A DNA stretch of 64,000 bases from Aristolochia californica (taxonomy: Eukaryota; Streptophyta; Magnoliopsida; Piperales; Aristolochiaceae), in the NCBI GenBank assembly GCA_029961685.1, contig JARWKL010000002.1, forward strand, positions 35,370,908 to 35,434,907, in the 5' to 3' direction. Below the pieces are notes generated by a model. It worked only from the letters and a program-made list of their open reading frames with translations, did not search any database and was not told where the DNA came from. Positions 45,966-57,739 of the stretch are shown piece by piece. A program made the translations under genes and the position numbers. Positions within the stretch are counted from its first letter, which is position 1. The number at the start of each line of letters is the position of its first letter.

Positions 45966-46183
45966 TTTCTTACTCTTTACACACGCAGCCATTTGAGGTA
46001 GTGAGTACTTCATTCCTAGCAGGTTGCAATGCTTGGATACTTTGTCAAAACCCCCAAGAACGCATATCAGGCTCTAGTAGGCCATCTAGCTGTGAGTTTT
46101 TCTGCCTACCAGCTTTTTTCCTCTTGCACCCACAGAAAGGTGTGCTGCAGAGTGGAAACGTCTCTCACTTGCTGTACAATTGG
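45966..46183. other. Spacer between duplication units
   Basis: Unique GC-richer stretch. A 93-codon frame (45926-46207) covers it and includes several Cys residues, but it starts inside duplicated non-coding DNA. I see no domain. Confidence 0.3.
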
Positions 46184-47475
46184 GTGGGAATGTCTGTAAG
46201 AGCATAAAATGCATTATAGAAAGCCAGCAGTACCAAGCATCACCAACAATGAGGCTAAGGAAATTCTCAGTAACAACGTGCTACTAGAGTTAGCACTATT
46301 ATTCTTTTACTTTTTCCCATTAACTCTAATGAGCATCTTCAAGTACTCAGGATGGTAATCAGGCAGATGTGAGTACTTATTCAATCATTGAGCTTCTGAA
46401 TTATTTTGCATTGTATACAAAATCGATTGCCGTCCTGAAATTCTAGGCATCAAATACAATCCATTATTTGGAGTGTCACTCTAAGCTAAGTTCCTCATAT
46501 TTGAGAAAAAAATTGTTCTTGGTAATTGTTTTAGTCAAGCCAAGTACATACTTTCCATTAGAGGGAATGGTATTTTTTGCCACAGATTCTTGGACTTTCT
46601 TCTTAGTCTTTGTGGTGAGAGGGTTTTTTTAGGGTATTATAGTTGACTTGATGCGAGGTAGATGTTATCTAAAGCCACATTATATATAATAATAAGAATT
46701 ACTATTAATTAATATTGGAGGCCGCCTAAAGTTTGATAGGGTATGTGAATATGTTTTACATTTCGATGTTGTATTAGGTCTACATAAAATAGATAATTGA
46801 AATGATAAATATAAAACAAATAATTATATTCATATCATATTGTAGGGGGTTTTCTATTAGGAGGTTTTGAGTTCAAGTCTCTATAGACTTGAGGATAAAT
46901 CAGAAATATAGATTTGGGTTTTTTTACTTGGATTTAAGGATTGACCTAAATTATTTTAAAACCTAAGTTGGGTCAAGTTGGGTGGCGCCGGGCATTTAAT
47001 ATACTTGGCAAGGCAGATGGAGGGAGAAGACTCATCTAAAATAGAAGGAAAGTGTTTGACATCTCTTAATTCAATCAACCTCCTTAAAAGCTAGTTAATC
47101 CACCTAAATGTGTGTTTGTGTTATTTTTTATAATTTTTCTTTCTCTTAATCCTTCGTGATGATTAAGAAATATGAAAAAGGATAAAAATGAATTTCTTAT
47201 TATTTCAAAAAGAATTCATAAAAAAAAAAATAAATAACACCAAAGTAATTCTTGATCACTTTTCACTTTTGATAATAAAATACTTATTTTTAATATAAAT
47301 ACAAACACGGTAACTATTTTTTCCATTGTTTCCTATACGATAAAAACACAAGAAACTGGAACAACGAGATTTTTTTCTAATAATTTTTTTAGTAAATCTT
47401 AATTAAAAAAATAACCTAGGAACGAATTAAACACCCATGTAAAATTTTTCTCAATGGGAAATGGTTTTCTTACTC
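46184..47475. repeat. Segmental duplication, unit 2
   Basis: Ordered, same-strand match to unit 1 without the 40640-41835 stretch and without A copy 3. Shared landmarks include agaaagccagcagtaccaag, attatttggagtgtcactct and the gattcttggactttct block. The intact order shows what the unit looked like before A copy 3 inserted. Confidence 0.85.
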
Positions 47476-47639
47476 TTTACTAGGGGTGGCAATAAGGGAT
47501 CAGTCCAAGGTGGCCTAGCCAATAAGATAGAGCGAGGTGATACAATTGTCTCTTCTCCTGGCCATGGCAACGACATGAAAATTTTTGGTATTGGCATCCT
47601 CGTCCGAGAGCCACTTGGAATGAGCACGTTGCTTCTAGT

Positions 47640-48640
47640 GCACGAATTCACTATGTGCTAATGCTTGCAATTGCCCCTGAAGAGCATAGCACTGAGCCAT
47701 TTCAGCAAATGATAGGCTTCTAGACTCCTCATTTGAGTCTATGGTAGCCACCTGAGCAAGGGCAGAGGCTCTCTCAACCGAACAAGTGGATTGACACTCT
47801 GAGGCCCATGATTGTAAAAGGAGCTTAAACATCTTGAGTTTCACCGAGATAGACCAACCACTCTGGCCAATAGTAATGATCTTCTTCCAAAAACACTAGA
47901 TAGAAGAGTCTAAAGTTGGATCTTTAATCCATGCATTGTTAAATCTAAACTATGGGGGGGACCAACTGCAGAAGTGAGTATCCACCATGATCGGGCAGTG
48001 GTCCGAAACTGCACAACCAAGAACTTTGCTGGTAGCATTGTTGTAAAGCTAAAGGCAGTCCTTGTTGGCAAGGAATCGGTCAAACTTTGACATAACAAGG
48101 GGTTGTCTTCTATTAGACCAAGTGAAGATCATTTTGAATAGTGCAATCTCATCAAGATCCCAGAAGCCAATAAAGTCAGAAAAGAGTATCATGGAGGTAG
48201 TGATTCTCTAAGACGGTGGAGACTTTTCATGGAAAAAATGAGTCGTGTTGAAACCCCCCACTAGCAACAACGGAACATGCCATTTTTGACAGACTGATAA
48301 GAGGTCATCCCAAAGAGGTGCCTCTCGCTGTGTCTAGTAGGCCCATAGACTCCCACAAGACACCAAATATTTATCGAGCTTTTGTCCTGCAACTTGACAT
48401 CAAGAGAGTAATTACCCTTAAAGCAATCCATCACCTCAATAGTACCAGTTGCCACTGTTGACCTCTATTACAATTGTGGTAGGTGGCTAGGGGGAGTGAT
48501 TCTGGGGTGGCCTTGAGGAACTTGCTCAATGGTCCCTTATTCAGCGTCAGAGTGGTAATTGAGGTGGGATGGATGTTGAGGAGGAGAAGGGGGAGGAGTA
48601 CATACTCAAGGGGCAGCTTCTGATGTTGTTTGATAATGGC
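47640..48640 (-). pseudogene. L1-type LINE endonuclease relic
   Basis: Minus-strand pieces: WCLVGVYGPTRHSERHLF near 48340-48400 (start of the apurinic endonuclease fold); FSDFIGFWDLDEIALF, FTWSNRRQPLVMSKFDRFL and SDHCPIMVDT (47980-48190, with the SDHxP motif); then KMFKLLLQSWASE and a coiled region ending in LQALAHSE (47640-47840). This is the usual L1 ORF2 order before RT, but RT itself is absent. The upstream piece 48480-48640 may be more of the same element. Every part has stops. Confidence 0.85.
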
Positions 48641-48944
48641 AGACCAAGTGAAAATTATTTGTAATTAAGCTTGTACTTAATAATTTAATTTCAATCAAGC
48701 AAGTAATATAATAATTGCAAAATTATTAAATAAATTTTTACTTTATTATTTGTTAAGTTATAAATCATTTCAAAATATTTGAGACAACCAAAGAAAGACT
48801 TTTGTTTTGGGAGAATCTCTTTTGTGTATCCAACTTTATGTAAAGGTCATACCCAATTTTAAGTAAATTTTATGCATAATTTTATGTAAAGTTTATTGAC
48901 ATGTATTTTATGCAAAATTTTAAATATAGGTTGGAGATCGACCA
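48641..48944. other. AT-rich DNA between LINE and TRIM
   Basis: Very AT-rich, with repeated ttttatgcaaaatttta-type words at 48870-48920. No gene. Confidence 0.35.
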
Positions 48945-49303
48945 TGTTATGGCAGGCCGGTCTTTTTGGGTAGTATTGGCTAGGTGCATAACATTTGGTA
49001 TCAGAGCTAGCGCTACTTTGAGAGTTCGAATCCCAGAAGGGGCGACTGCGGAGGGGGCGACCTAGCGGAAGGGGTGACAAGAGTGTGCTTCCTGCACCAA
49101 TGGGCCACCGCTATGTGCGCAAGGGTTGACCTGAGTGTGTTCCCGCACCATGGGCTGTTGCTAGAGTAGGCCGTCGCAAGTGGGCCGCCATGGACATTGG
49201 CTCTCGCGAGCGTGGGTGTGATGTTATGGTCCTGAGTTATGTACCTATGTCTTCCGCTCCTAACAGGCCGTTCTTTTGGGTAGTATTGGCTAGGTGCATA
49301 ACA
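48945..49303 (+). mobile_element. TRIM copy 2 (359 bp, plus strand)
   Basis: The 5' LTR is 48945-48993 (49 bp, with an internal deletion). The primer site tggtatcagagc is 48996-49007. The 3' LTR is 49222-49303 (82 bp, TGTTATGGTCC...GTGCATAACA). Flanks GACCA and GACCG match at 4 of 5. The LTR is the same family as TRIM copy 1. The 230-bp interior has a tRNA B-box-like gttcgaatccc at 49026-49036 and no protein capacity. Confidence 0.85.
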
Positions 49304-49450
49304 GACCGGTTAAAATTATTTGACTTGAGCTCGATTCCAATTATTGGCTTGAGGCTGGGCTCAGCTCGAGCTCAAATTTGAAGTATTTAAATCAAGCCCA
49401 TCTCGAATATATGCATGTTCGAGCTCTGCTCGATTCAATGCCACCCCTAT
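49304..49450. repeat. GAGCTCGAG-rich dispersed repeat, copy 2
   Basis: Words gagctcgattcc, cagctcgagctcaaat and gttcgagctctgctcgatt, ending atgccacccctattt, parallel to 17215-17395. Confidence 0.55.
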
Positions 49451-49639
49451 TTCTAACTAACCTTTCTACTAAGAACTCAATTTCTCAATTTTCTGTTCTA
49501 GTCACACTTCTGGCCCTATCCTTATTTTCACTTTTTTTTCATTTTTCCCTAATTAAAGAAACCATCCTCTATTACAACAAGAATAGGATAAAACTCATTT
49601 TTCCTTAATTTATTTCTTTCATGTACAATAACAAAAGAA

Positions 49640-50960
49640 AAGAGAAAACGACTATCCAATACCAGTGCAAGGTAAATTAATGTTCCCACAAGTGTCACTC
49701 ACCCCATGCATAGACTTCCATTCCATACCTCAATGTAATGGTCCCACGACCAACACCTTCATGAACTCAACTACTCCAGTCATCGTTATTTCTGCCCCAA
49801 ATCCCATCCATAAGTTCTAAGAAAATGCTCAGTAGTACTCAAATGCTAGCTTGGTCTGCAGAAAAATATGGCCATGAACTCAAAGCCAGGAAGCTACTCA
49901 AGAACTCATCTTCTTGGTCTTCTAGATGATGAGATTGTTGAGTATCAGCATTTGCGTTTCCTGCTATTTCCAAATCCATGTACCCCTTTTGCTGACCAAC
50001 TTATCCTTTGTCTTCCACAACACTATCGTTGGTTACTAGAACATAAACTCATTTAAGAAGATGCGTCATTGAGTTCACTTCATCAAGGATCTTCTCCTCA
50101 TTAGGGTGCACATCCGACGATTCATCAGTTAGCAAACAGATTTCAATCTCTTCATTCGAGACATCTTATTGGTAGAGATCTGTGCATCTTCATTCGGGAC
50201 TAGTGAAGGACAAGGGAATATCCATTGTTGCTGAGGGCAGGGGCTGTCTGCCTAGTTTCAGTAAAGTTATATGGAATCTAGAGATCGTTTTGATTCATAT
50301 GATTCTCATCTATTTGTTGCACAGTACTAAAATGAGTTGAGGACTGAGTAGGTGAAGTACAAAGTACTGGAAGAGCTGGAAATTCTTAAATTTGTGACCT
50401 AGTTTGGTTCAACTCATTCCCTCCCATTGCCTAAAACAAACTGAACAGGCGATGGGAGGGAATTAGTTGTTGGGGAAGAGGACGGACTTGAACAGTGGGT
50501 TGAACCTGTTGAACAGGATGCACAAACTGATTCATCAAACTACTTTCTATTATCTGCCCAGAAGGCCAAAGTGGTGCCCTTGGAAGTATCAAATTTCCCG
50601 TACTGACTATGTTTCCTCCAGCAGGAGGACTCAAAACTGGATACTCATAATAACGGTTATGAATGAAAACTGGAGGAGGAGATGATATTATGCTCATTGG
50701 ATGAGGTGGAATTGTTTGGATCAAATATTGTAGGTGTTGAGGTTGTTAAGAGGTAATTGGAGCAAGTTGTCAGAAGTTCAGTGGAGGATACTGAAATTGG
50801 GTCAGATGTGGGGGTCTAAATCTAAGTGACCTTTGTGGAATCTGATTGATCACATCGAAACATGGAGTGGGTACAGAAGGAAATTTTTTCTTGCTCAAAG
50901 ACAATGTTGAATCATCCCACTGCACAAATTTTTCGTAATGTTTCTTTATTTTCCCAACAC
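49640..50960 (-). pseudogene. Degraded coding sequence of unknown family; includes R1 copy 2
   Basis: On the minus strand, after an acceptor-like cgtcttcag (complement near 50965), a frame reads LGVGKIKKHYEKFVQWDD, then LSLSKKKFPSVPTPCFDVI. It continues with two stops into an open piece (50724-50431) rich in Pro, Ile, Gln and Val. More stops follow down to about 50050, and a coding-like block reading EDQEDEFLSSFLALSSWPYF lies near 49880-49945. The stretch 49990-50480 is repeated at 5133-5550. I do not recognise the family; the Pro/Gln-rich tail would fit a regulatory protein, which is inference. Clearly not functional. Confidence 0.45.
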
Positions 50961-51326
50961 CCAGCTGAAGACGATGTATCGTAAAACCATTAGAACAAAA
51001 CTTGATATTTTTTCAGTTGATTTTTTAATAAAGAAACTCATTGTTCTATCTATTTAAGTTTTTCAAGGATAAATTGAAATTTTGTAAAAATTATTTCTCT
51101 CCTAAAACTAATAAAAATACTTTGTTGAAATAGCTGAAATATCTTTCATACTTGTATAAACTTGCTTGTTCTCCTATGAAGTCAGTGCAATATATATATA
51201 TAGGTTTAGGCTCATCCTCTACAAAGTATATAGGTGGTTGATGAGAATGCAAAATGTCATATTTTTATCCCTTAATGTTTAGGTTTTTATAATTATTTTT
51301 TGCCTAAATATACTCATTATTATTAT

Positions 51327-54104
51327 TGTTGGAAGATATACCCAAGCCCACATGACCAAGGAAGGCCCACATATCTAAGAATATTATAACATGTACAACA
51401 CGACCAAGGAAGGCCCACAAAATGGGCCCAAGTATATAAGAAGTAGGACCCACCATGATTACGACAAGCTGACATCCTTATCACATAGGTTGGAAGATCA
51501 AAAAGGACTCACCAAGGCATCTTTACCTTATGGTCACGTCCTAGAAGAGTTCTAGTTTGAATTATGTTTTTCTTTTATCTATATTGAGTTATTTAATACT
51601 AGGATTTATCTTTAAGTGTTAGAGTTTGGATGTAATTGGGACACAGGTAGTTTTATTGCAAGTGGACTCTACTACATTCCTCTATATAAATAGAGGTTCA
51701 TGTACTCTGATTATAATAAGTTAATGAAGTCAATGAAGTATTTCTCTTTTCCATAAATTCAACATGGTATCAGAGCAGGTTCCTTGAGTTGACTTGGTCA
51801 ACCCACAAAGATAATGAGATCCTTTTCTCTAAAGCCTAAACCCTAAGTCTAGGTTCGTAGTTTTTTTTAGTCCCTACACCCGTAGTTTGATTTGCGTTTT
51901 TCACCTCTATAATGAGATTTTCATATTTAAAATTATATATTTACGGAAATATATTTGTGTCTACTTTCAAAATAAAATTATTTTTTTCCAATCAGAGTTA
52001 TCTACAGAGAGATATCGACATTTGAATGATTGAAGGTCGTATTACAAAAGAGGTTTGAGTAGCAGTAGAAAGCTTCAACTTCCAGGGTATTTTATGATCT
52101 CAATAACTAGACTTTATATGGAGAAATATATATCAAAAGAAATAATTGTAAGTCTATTATTTTAAATATTCAACCAATTTTTTATCTGAGTTATCTACAA
52201 AGAGAAATAGATATTTGAACCTGCAAAGGTTAGATTGCAAAAGAAGTTCGAGCAGCAGCAAAAACCTTCAACTTCTGAGGTATTTTTGCTATCAAGAAAG
52301 AGAATTTATATGGAGAATTATATATCAAAAGAAATATATGTAAGTATATTTTCTTACCTAATCAACCAATTTTGGGTATGATTTGTTTATGAGGAGATAT
52401 TGATCTTGGAATAGTCAATGGTCATTCTGGAAAAAAAGGAGAAACAGTACTTAGTTGTGCCAGATGATAGAGACTAAAATCTATCAGATTATTTATCTTC
52501 TGATAATTATATTTTATGAAGTGAATTTATACTTTGATTAAATTTATTTAAGTCTAGTTTCATAAGAACAAAATTTCATGTCAAGCTGATCTATATTTAA
52601 AGATATATTTGCATTGGAAGAATCAAAGGTCATGTTGGTATTCTGTTGTATTGAAAAATCCAAATTTATGCCAATTGTTTTGTGTCACTTTTTGAATTGA
52701 TAAGTCAGGAAAATATCTCACTTCTCCATGGTTTGAGGGCTTATTTATACATCTCTGTTATTTGGGTTTATTGCTACATCTATAATATTTAGTTCAAGTT
52801 GGGATCACTGACATTACTTCCCAACTTGAGGGGGAGATGTAAAAGAAGTACAAGAAAGAGGTATTTTATTCCTTATGTTGTGGATAAATTTATGAAACCA
52901 AAATATTCAACAAAGGGGGAGCACAAAAGATGAAGCTTCTGCATCTAAGAAAAAATATTTATATTGGATTATGATTATTTCATGGGTCCTTCTACGAGGT
53001 TTATTATTTTGGTTCGTGTTATATGTGTTGGAAGATGGTCGTGTTACATTACAGCTGCTGCTATTATGTTACTTTGGATGAGACATTATTATTGAAGAAG
53101 AGGTGGCCTTAGTACCTTTTCTCATACCATAATTTATTTGACTCTAAAAAATATCATGGTTGGGACACTACGAGACTCGGTGCCCAGATTGGGACACCAT
53201 GATAAATTTAACTCTCAAAAATATCACAGTTGGGATACCATGAGAGTTGGTGTCCAGATTGGGACACCATTATAAATAAACCCACAACTCCTCCCCCCTC
53301 CCCTCTGTAATGATTTTTATTACTCCTACCACTTGAGAATCGTTGTCCTGTGGAGGGACACAGTGGTGGACACTTCAGACCAATGCCGATAGACACTACA
53401 TACAGAAGGCAGAGTGTGCCCTACATCCAGCATTAGGATTGAAGTATGGAGCAATTTCTAACCAGTTATGAGTGATTTTTACTCTCACTTATATTATGCC
53501 AGCAGGGCCTCATGGAAAGATTCAATAGCTTGAGGGGGAGTGTTGGAAGATGAAGGCATATTGGAAGATGTGCCATTTTACATAAAAAAAAAAAGATTAT
53601 ATACATCATTTGCAACAAGCTAAGAGTTCATGTTTTTCTCTCACCCCCAACTTGAGGGGGAGTGTTGGAAGATATAACCAAGCCCACATGACCAAGGAAA
53701 ACCCACATATCTAAGAATATTATAAGATGTGCCACACGACCAAGGAAGGCCCACAAAATGGGCCCAAGCATATAATAAGTAGGACCCACCATAATTATGA
53801 CAAGTTGGCATCCTTATCACATAAGTTGGAAGATCAAGAAGGACTCACAAAGGCATCTTTATCTTATGGTCACATCCTAGAAGAGTTCTAGTTTGAGTTA
53901 TGGTTGTCTTTTATCTATATTGAGTTATTTAATAATGTTAGGGCTTATCTTTAAGTGTTAGAGTTTGGGTGTAATTGGGACACATGTAGTTTTATTGTAA
54001 TTGGACTCTACTACATTCCTCTATAATAAATAGAGGTTCATGTACTCTGATTATAATAATTTAATGAAGTCAATTAAGTATATCTCTTTTCCATAAATTC
54101 AACA
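51327..54104 (+). mobile_element. A-type non-autonomous element, copy 4
   Basis: LTRs are 51327-51764 and 53663-54104 (438 and 442 bp), TGTTGGAAGATATA to ATTCAACA. The primer site tggtatcagagc is 51765-51776. Flanks are ATTAT and CTTAT (4 of 5). Polypurine motifs lie near 52817 and 53535 and directly before the 3' LTR. The interior is the standard A type, so it is a good reference against the chimeric copy 2. It interrupts the 5' LTR of the gypsy element. Confidence 0.92.
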
Positions 54105-55354
54105 CTTATATTTTTATTTTGGATGCAAATGGAGGTGTTAAGTGCAAAACGAAGTTAATTGGGTGATTCTGGACAGTTTCAACAATGCTTGGTAATCTGG
54201 GCATAACTCTTTCATCCAAGCTCTGATGGAGATAATTCAAGATGCTATTCAACTCCAAGAAAACGTTCTAGAATTTTAATTTTTTTCATTTGGAAAGATT
54301 CTGGCCGAATCCAGGTCAAAACCTGGCTTGAAGTAGTGTCATGTGCATTGTGACCCAGACCGGATGCACGGAAAGAAAAACCCTAAACCGGGAGAAAGAA
54401 GGGGAATAAAAAGGAGGCACAAGGAGAGTTCGGGAGGACGCCCCCTCTTGGTCTCTTCTCCAGCTTTTTATCATCTTTTTTCTAGTTTTTCCCTCATATT
54501 TCTTCATGGCCCTGCGTGGCTAAACTTTCAGACTTGGTCAAACGAAACTGAAGCCACCAGAATCAATACAACTGTGAGATCTGATTTATTTTCATCATTC
54601 AATTTATGTTTTGAGTATCTAATGTTCTTCTGTAATTTTTTTTAATGATTTTTTCTTTTAATCACTAGGAGGCTTACTAGTTTATTACTTGTTGCAATCT
54701 ACTACTAGGTTAGATATCAAATCCGTAATTATTTGATCCCTCTAACCTATGAAGCAATCGAGATTTGATGATTTGTTGCGTCAGGAATTATTAGATCTTG
54801 AGAAGAACGTTGGACTAGATTTGGTGATTTGTTGCGTGAGAAATTATTAGATCTTGAGAAGAACGTTGGACTATATTAAATGCATCTACTTGTGCTTGTG
54901 TCGTTTAGCTTTATCAATCTCTCTAATTCTTAAGGTTGTTCCTAGATTAAACCTTTAGCACTTGTCTTGGGTTGTTTAGTAGTTAGGGTTAATTAGATCA
55001 CTTGTTTTCTAATTAACTATGAAAGGAGAGATAAGAAGATAGTTCCAATGGTGAATACTCAAGTGCGAATTGATATATGCTGGCATCGATGATCTATTGT
55101 GAAATTCTTATGGTGGATGTTGATTTAGACCAAGGTTTGTTCTTTTGATTGATTTTGATTCTTTTAATTTGAATTGTTTCTACATTGTTTTTCTTAAAAG
55201 TGTTTTTGTTATACTCAAACCCTCCCATCCTTGTTCACAGAGCATAAAAGTAGACTAATCACTCTTCGTGGGATTTATCTTTACTCGCACTACTATATAT
55301 ATTTTTAGGGGTATAGGTTTTATTTTTGGTTGCCTGCGACAGCACACCAAATTT

Positions 55355-55372
55355 TGGCGCCGTTGCTGGGGA
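55355..55372 (+). other. tRNA-Asp primer-binding site of gypsy element
   Basis: tggcgccgttgctgggga is complementary to the 3' end of plant tRNA-Asp with one mismatch. This is the usual primer of Athila-type gypsy elements. Confidence 0.85.
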
Positions 55373-55586
55373 ATGATTCTAGTTGATTTTTGTGCTTTTT
55401 GTGATCATTATTTCATTCTTGAAATTTTTGAAAAAAAATTGTTAGTTTTTCCTTGTTACAATTTTTGCAGAATTCTAACTCTAAAGCCAAATTCCACTGT
55501 TTTCTAGGGTTTTTAGAATTTTTATTTTTTTCATTAATCTATATTTTTCCTAATTTGGTTTACATGTTTTATTAGAGTTCCCTTGA

Positions 55587-55975
55587 TTGTTTATGACTAT
55601 AAATCGATCTTCTAATCAAGGTGATTTGCAGTGCGATCCAGAAATAGAGAGAACTTTGCATAGGTTAAGGAGAGAAGCTCGGAGGAATTCTGAAGAAAAC
55701 AATCTAGCTCTTGATTCCCCATTTGATAGCGAACCTGATTTAGAGGAGGAAGTCATGACTAGAAATCGAACTTTGAAAGAGCTTGCAACCCCTTGTTTGA
55801 ATCAACAACCCTTATGCATAACATTCCCTACTTAAGATGCTACTACTACATTTGAATTAAAATCTGGACTAATATATCTCTTGACCACTTTTAATGGTCT
55901 TGTAGGTGAAGATCCTCACAAGCATATAAAAAAGTTTCGTGTGGTATGCATGAATATGAAACCCACGGGGGTGAT
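55587..55975 (+). pseudogene. Gypsy gag, part 1
   Basis: MTINRSSNQ begins after the leader. The frame is open for 82 codons, with an acidic stretch, then a stop. Further on, FELKSGLIYLLTTFNGLVG and EDPHKHIKKFRVVCM belong to the gag domain. E inserts at 55976 within the same domain, which resumes at 60412. Confidence 0.85.
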
Positions 55976-56399
55976 TGTTATGCACGCAATAACATTATTA
56001 AGTTATTTAGAGTCTAATTAATTTGTTTTTTTATTTTATTTTATTTTATTTTATTTTAGTTAAAGAATTAATAGGCTATAAGGGTATTTTTGTAATATTT
56101 TATCTTAAACCTTGAAAGGGTGAACCCTATTTAAGGGGTAAGACTAATGAGGAAAAAACAAGTCTTGAATTAGGTTAAACAATGTTTGGAGCTCTCCTCA
56201 ACGAGCTCAAAAGTGTGCGTTCTCCTCAACGAGCTCAGAGGTGTGCGTTCTCCTCTAAGAACCTAGGATTTTCAAGCTTCCCTTCAGCTTATTTTTATCT
56301 TTTCTTCTTCCTCCATACGAATCGTTGTGTTAGATCAGATCTAGGATCGTAACAACAAGTATCAAAGCGGGAACACAATGATCGATTCTCTGTCCTAAG

Positions 56400-57660
56400 A
56401 AAAATAGATTGACATGTGTGATCTATTGGAAAAAATACGTGCAAGGTATTTAGCATGGGAAGAACCTTGCATGATGGAGTGAATCCTCAATTAAAATTTT
56501 TGTAATTGAGAGGCATCTTGCTGCTGCTGCAGAAGAGCAGGTCATACGACCTAAACTCACTCGAGCAGACGCAGTGATGGACGGGAAGAAAGGCCGCGGG
56601 CTGGAAAAATCCAAAGGAATTCTAGTGGCGCAGTCGAGCACCTGGACATCCGAAATTGGGGACAAAAATTTGAAATTGGAGGGTATTCAGCACAACCCTA
56701 GTAGATAAGGGCTGAGTGGGGAAAGCTTCGTCGGAAGAAGTTGGAACCCCAAAATCACTACCCCGAGAAGCCCAAGAAGGTTTTTCCCCAACTCTCCAGA
56801 CAGCCACCTGGGTTTCTCATTCCGGCAACCGGCAAGGAGAGCAGAACATGGGAGAGAGGGCGACGAGAGAAAGGGGAACCACAGTGGAAGACATGGGGTT
56901 GACAGCAGGAAGAGAAATCAAGACCTGTGAGAGTCGACAAGGACAAATTTTGGGGTAAGTTTCTGAAACTCCCTCGAATTTTATTACAAAACGCATCTCT
57001 CATGGCGGTAATGGGGCTCAAAGGGGTTGAGCAGCAGCAACGTTGCTCGAATTTTGGGGACGGGGGTTTTCTGTTCCGTGATGCAAAGCAACAAAGCGAT
57101 TACTCCAATTTTTACGGAATTCCGATTTTTGGGTCTGAAATGCAAGATGTGAATTTTTTGGGGATTCCGAGAATGGTTGAAAATTTTCATTGGGTGATTT
57201 CTTTTTCTGTTGATGAGAACAACAACAGTACATCTGTTCTTTGTCAAATTGAAAACATTGTGCTTAATTTTTTGGGTGATATGTATGCTGCTCGGCAATT
57301 GTTCGTGGCATTTCTTCCACCTGGTGTGAGTTCTGGAGATGAGATAAGGAAAATGGAAGAGGCCGTTCAGTTGTTTAATGAAATGCCAGGAAGAAAGGGG
57401 GAGTACTGCCATTCTATGCGAAGAAGTTTGAAGATTCTGGGAATGGTACAAAAAGGGCTGTGAGGGGTGATTTTTATTACTGTGGATAGGAAAAAAATCA
57501 AATTTTGGGCAGAGACTAGACAGCCTATAAGTGCTGCAGTTTTGCGTGGGCATATTGATTTTGCATATGATCCATGGCCATCAATTTCTAGTGGCGCAAA
57601 AGAACTAGAAAGCAAAAATATGCTGAGAGCAGCTCCTAGATAGCGAATTGCTGCAATTGC
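56400..57660 (+). other. Captured DNA of unknown origin in E
   Basis: GC-richer first third of the interior. The 178-codon frame 56927-57463 has no recognised domain except a short EEAVQLFNEMPGR block near its end, which is PPR-like. An opposite-strand frame of 189 codons (56984-57553) overlaps it almost fully, so at most one can be meaningful. It may be upstream exon or intron DNA of the captured PPR gene. Confidence 0.4.
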
Positions 57661-57675
57661 AATTCTAATTCATAC

Positions 57676-57730
57676 ATGGGTCCATAGCTCAGTGGTCAAG
57701 CACAGCTAGACCGAATGTGTTCAAAATCAT
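57676..57730 (+). other. tRNA-Cys-like 5' half
   Basis: gggtccatagctcagtgg matches the acceptor and D arm of plant tRNA-Cys including a perfect A box. After about 30 bases the match ends; a weak B-box-like gtgttcaaaatc follows. This is a fragment or SINE-like relic, not a working tRNA gene. Confidence 0.4.
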
Positions 57731-57739
57731 CTAAAAGAT

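Noticed and set aside
47451..47661. Overlapping frames at 47451-47661 with a Pro- and Gly-rich translation
   Set aside because: Sequence typical of a low-complexity dispersed plant repeat ending in a gccacccct word; both strands are open and neither is convincing.
54343..54645. 100-codon frame with a hydrophobic end
   Set aside because: Falls within the gypsy 5' LTR between its start and the primer site, a region not expected to code.
56984..57553. 189-codon minus-strand frame in E
   Set aside because: Overlaps a plus-strand frame of similar length with a PPR-like end; no domain is seen on the minus strand.
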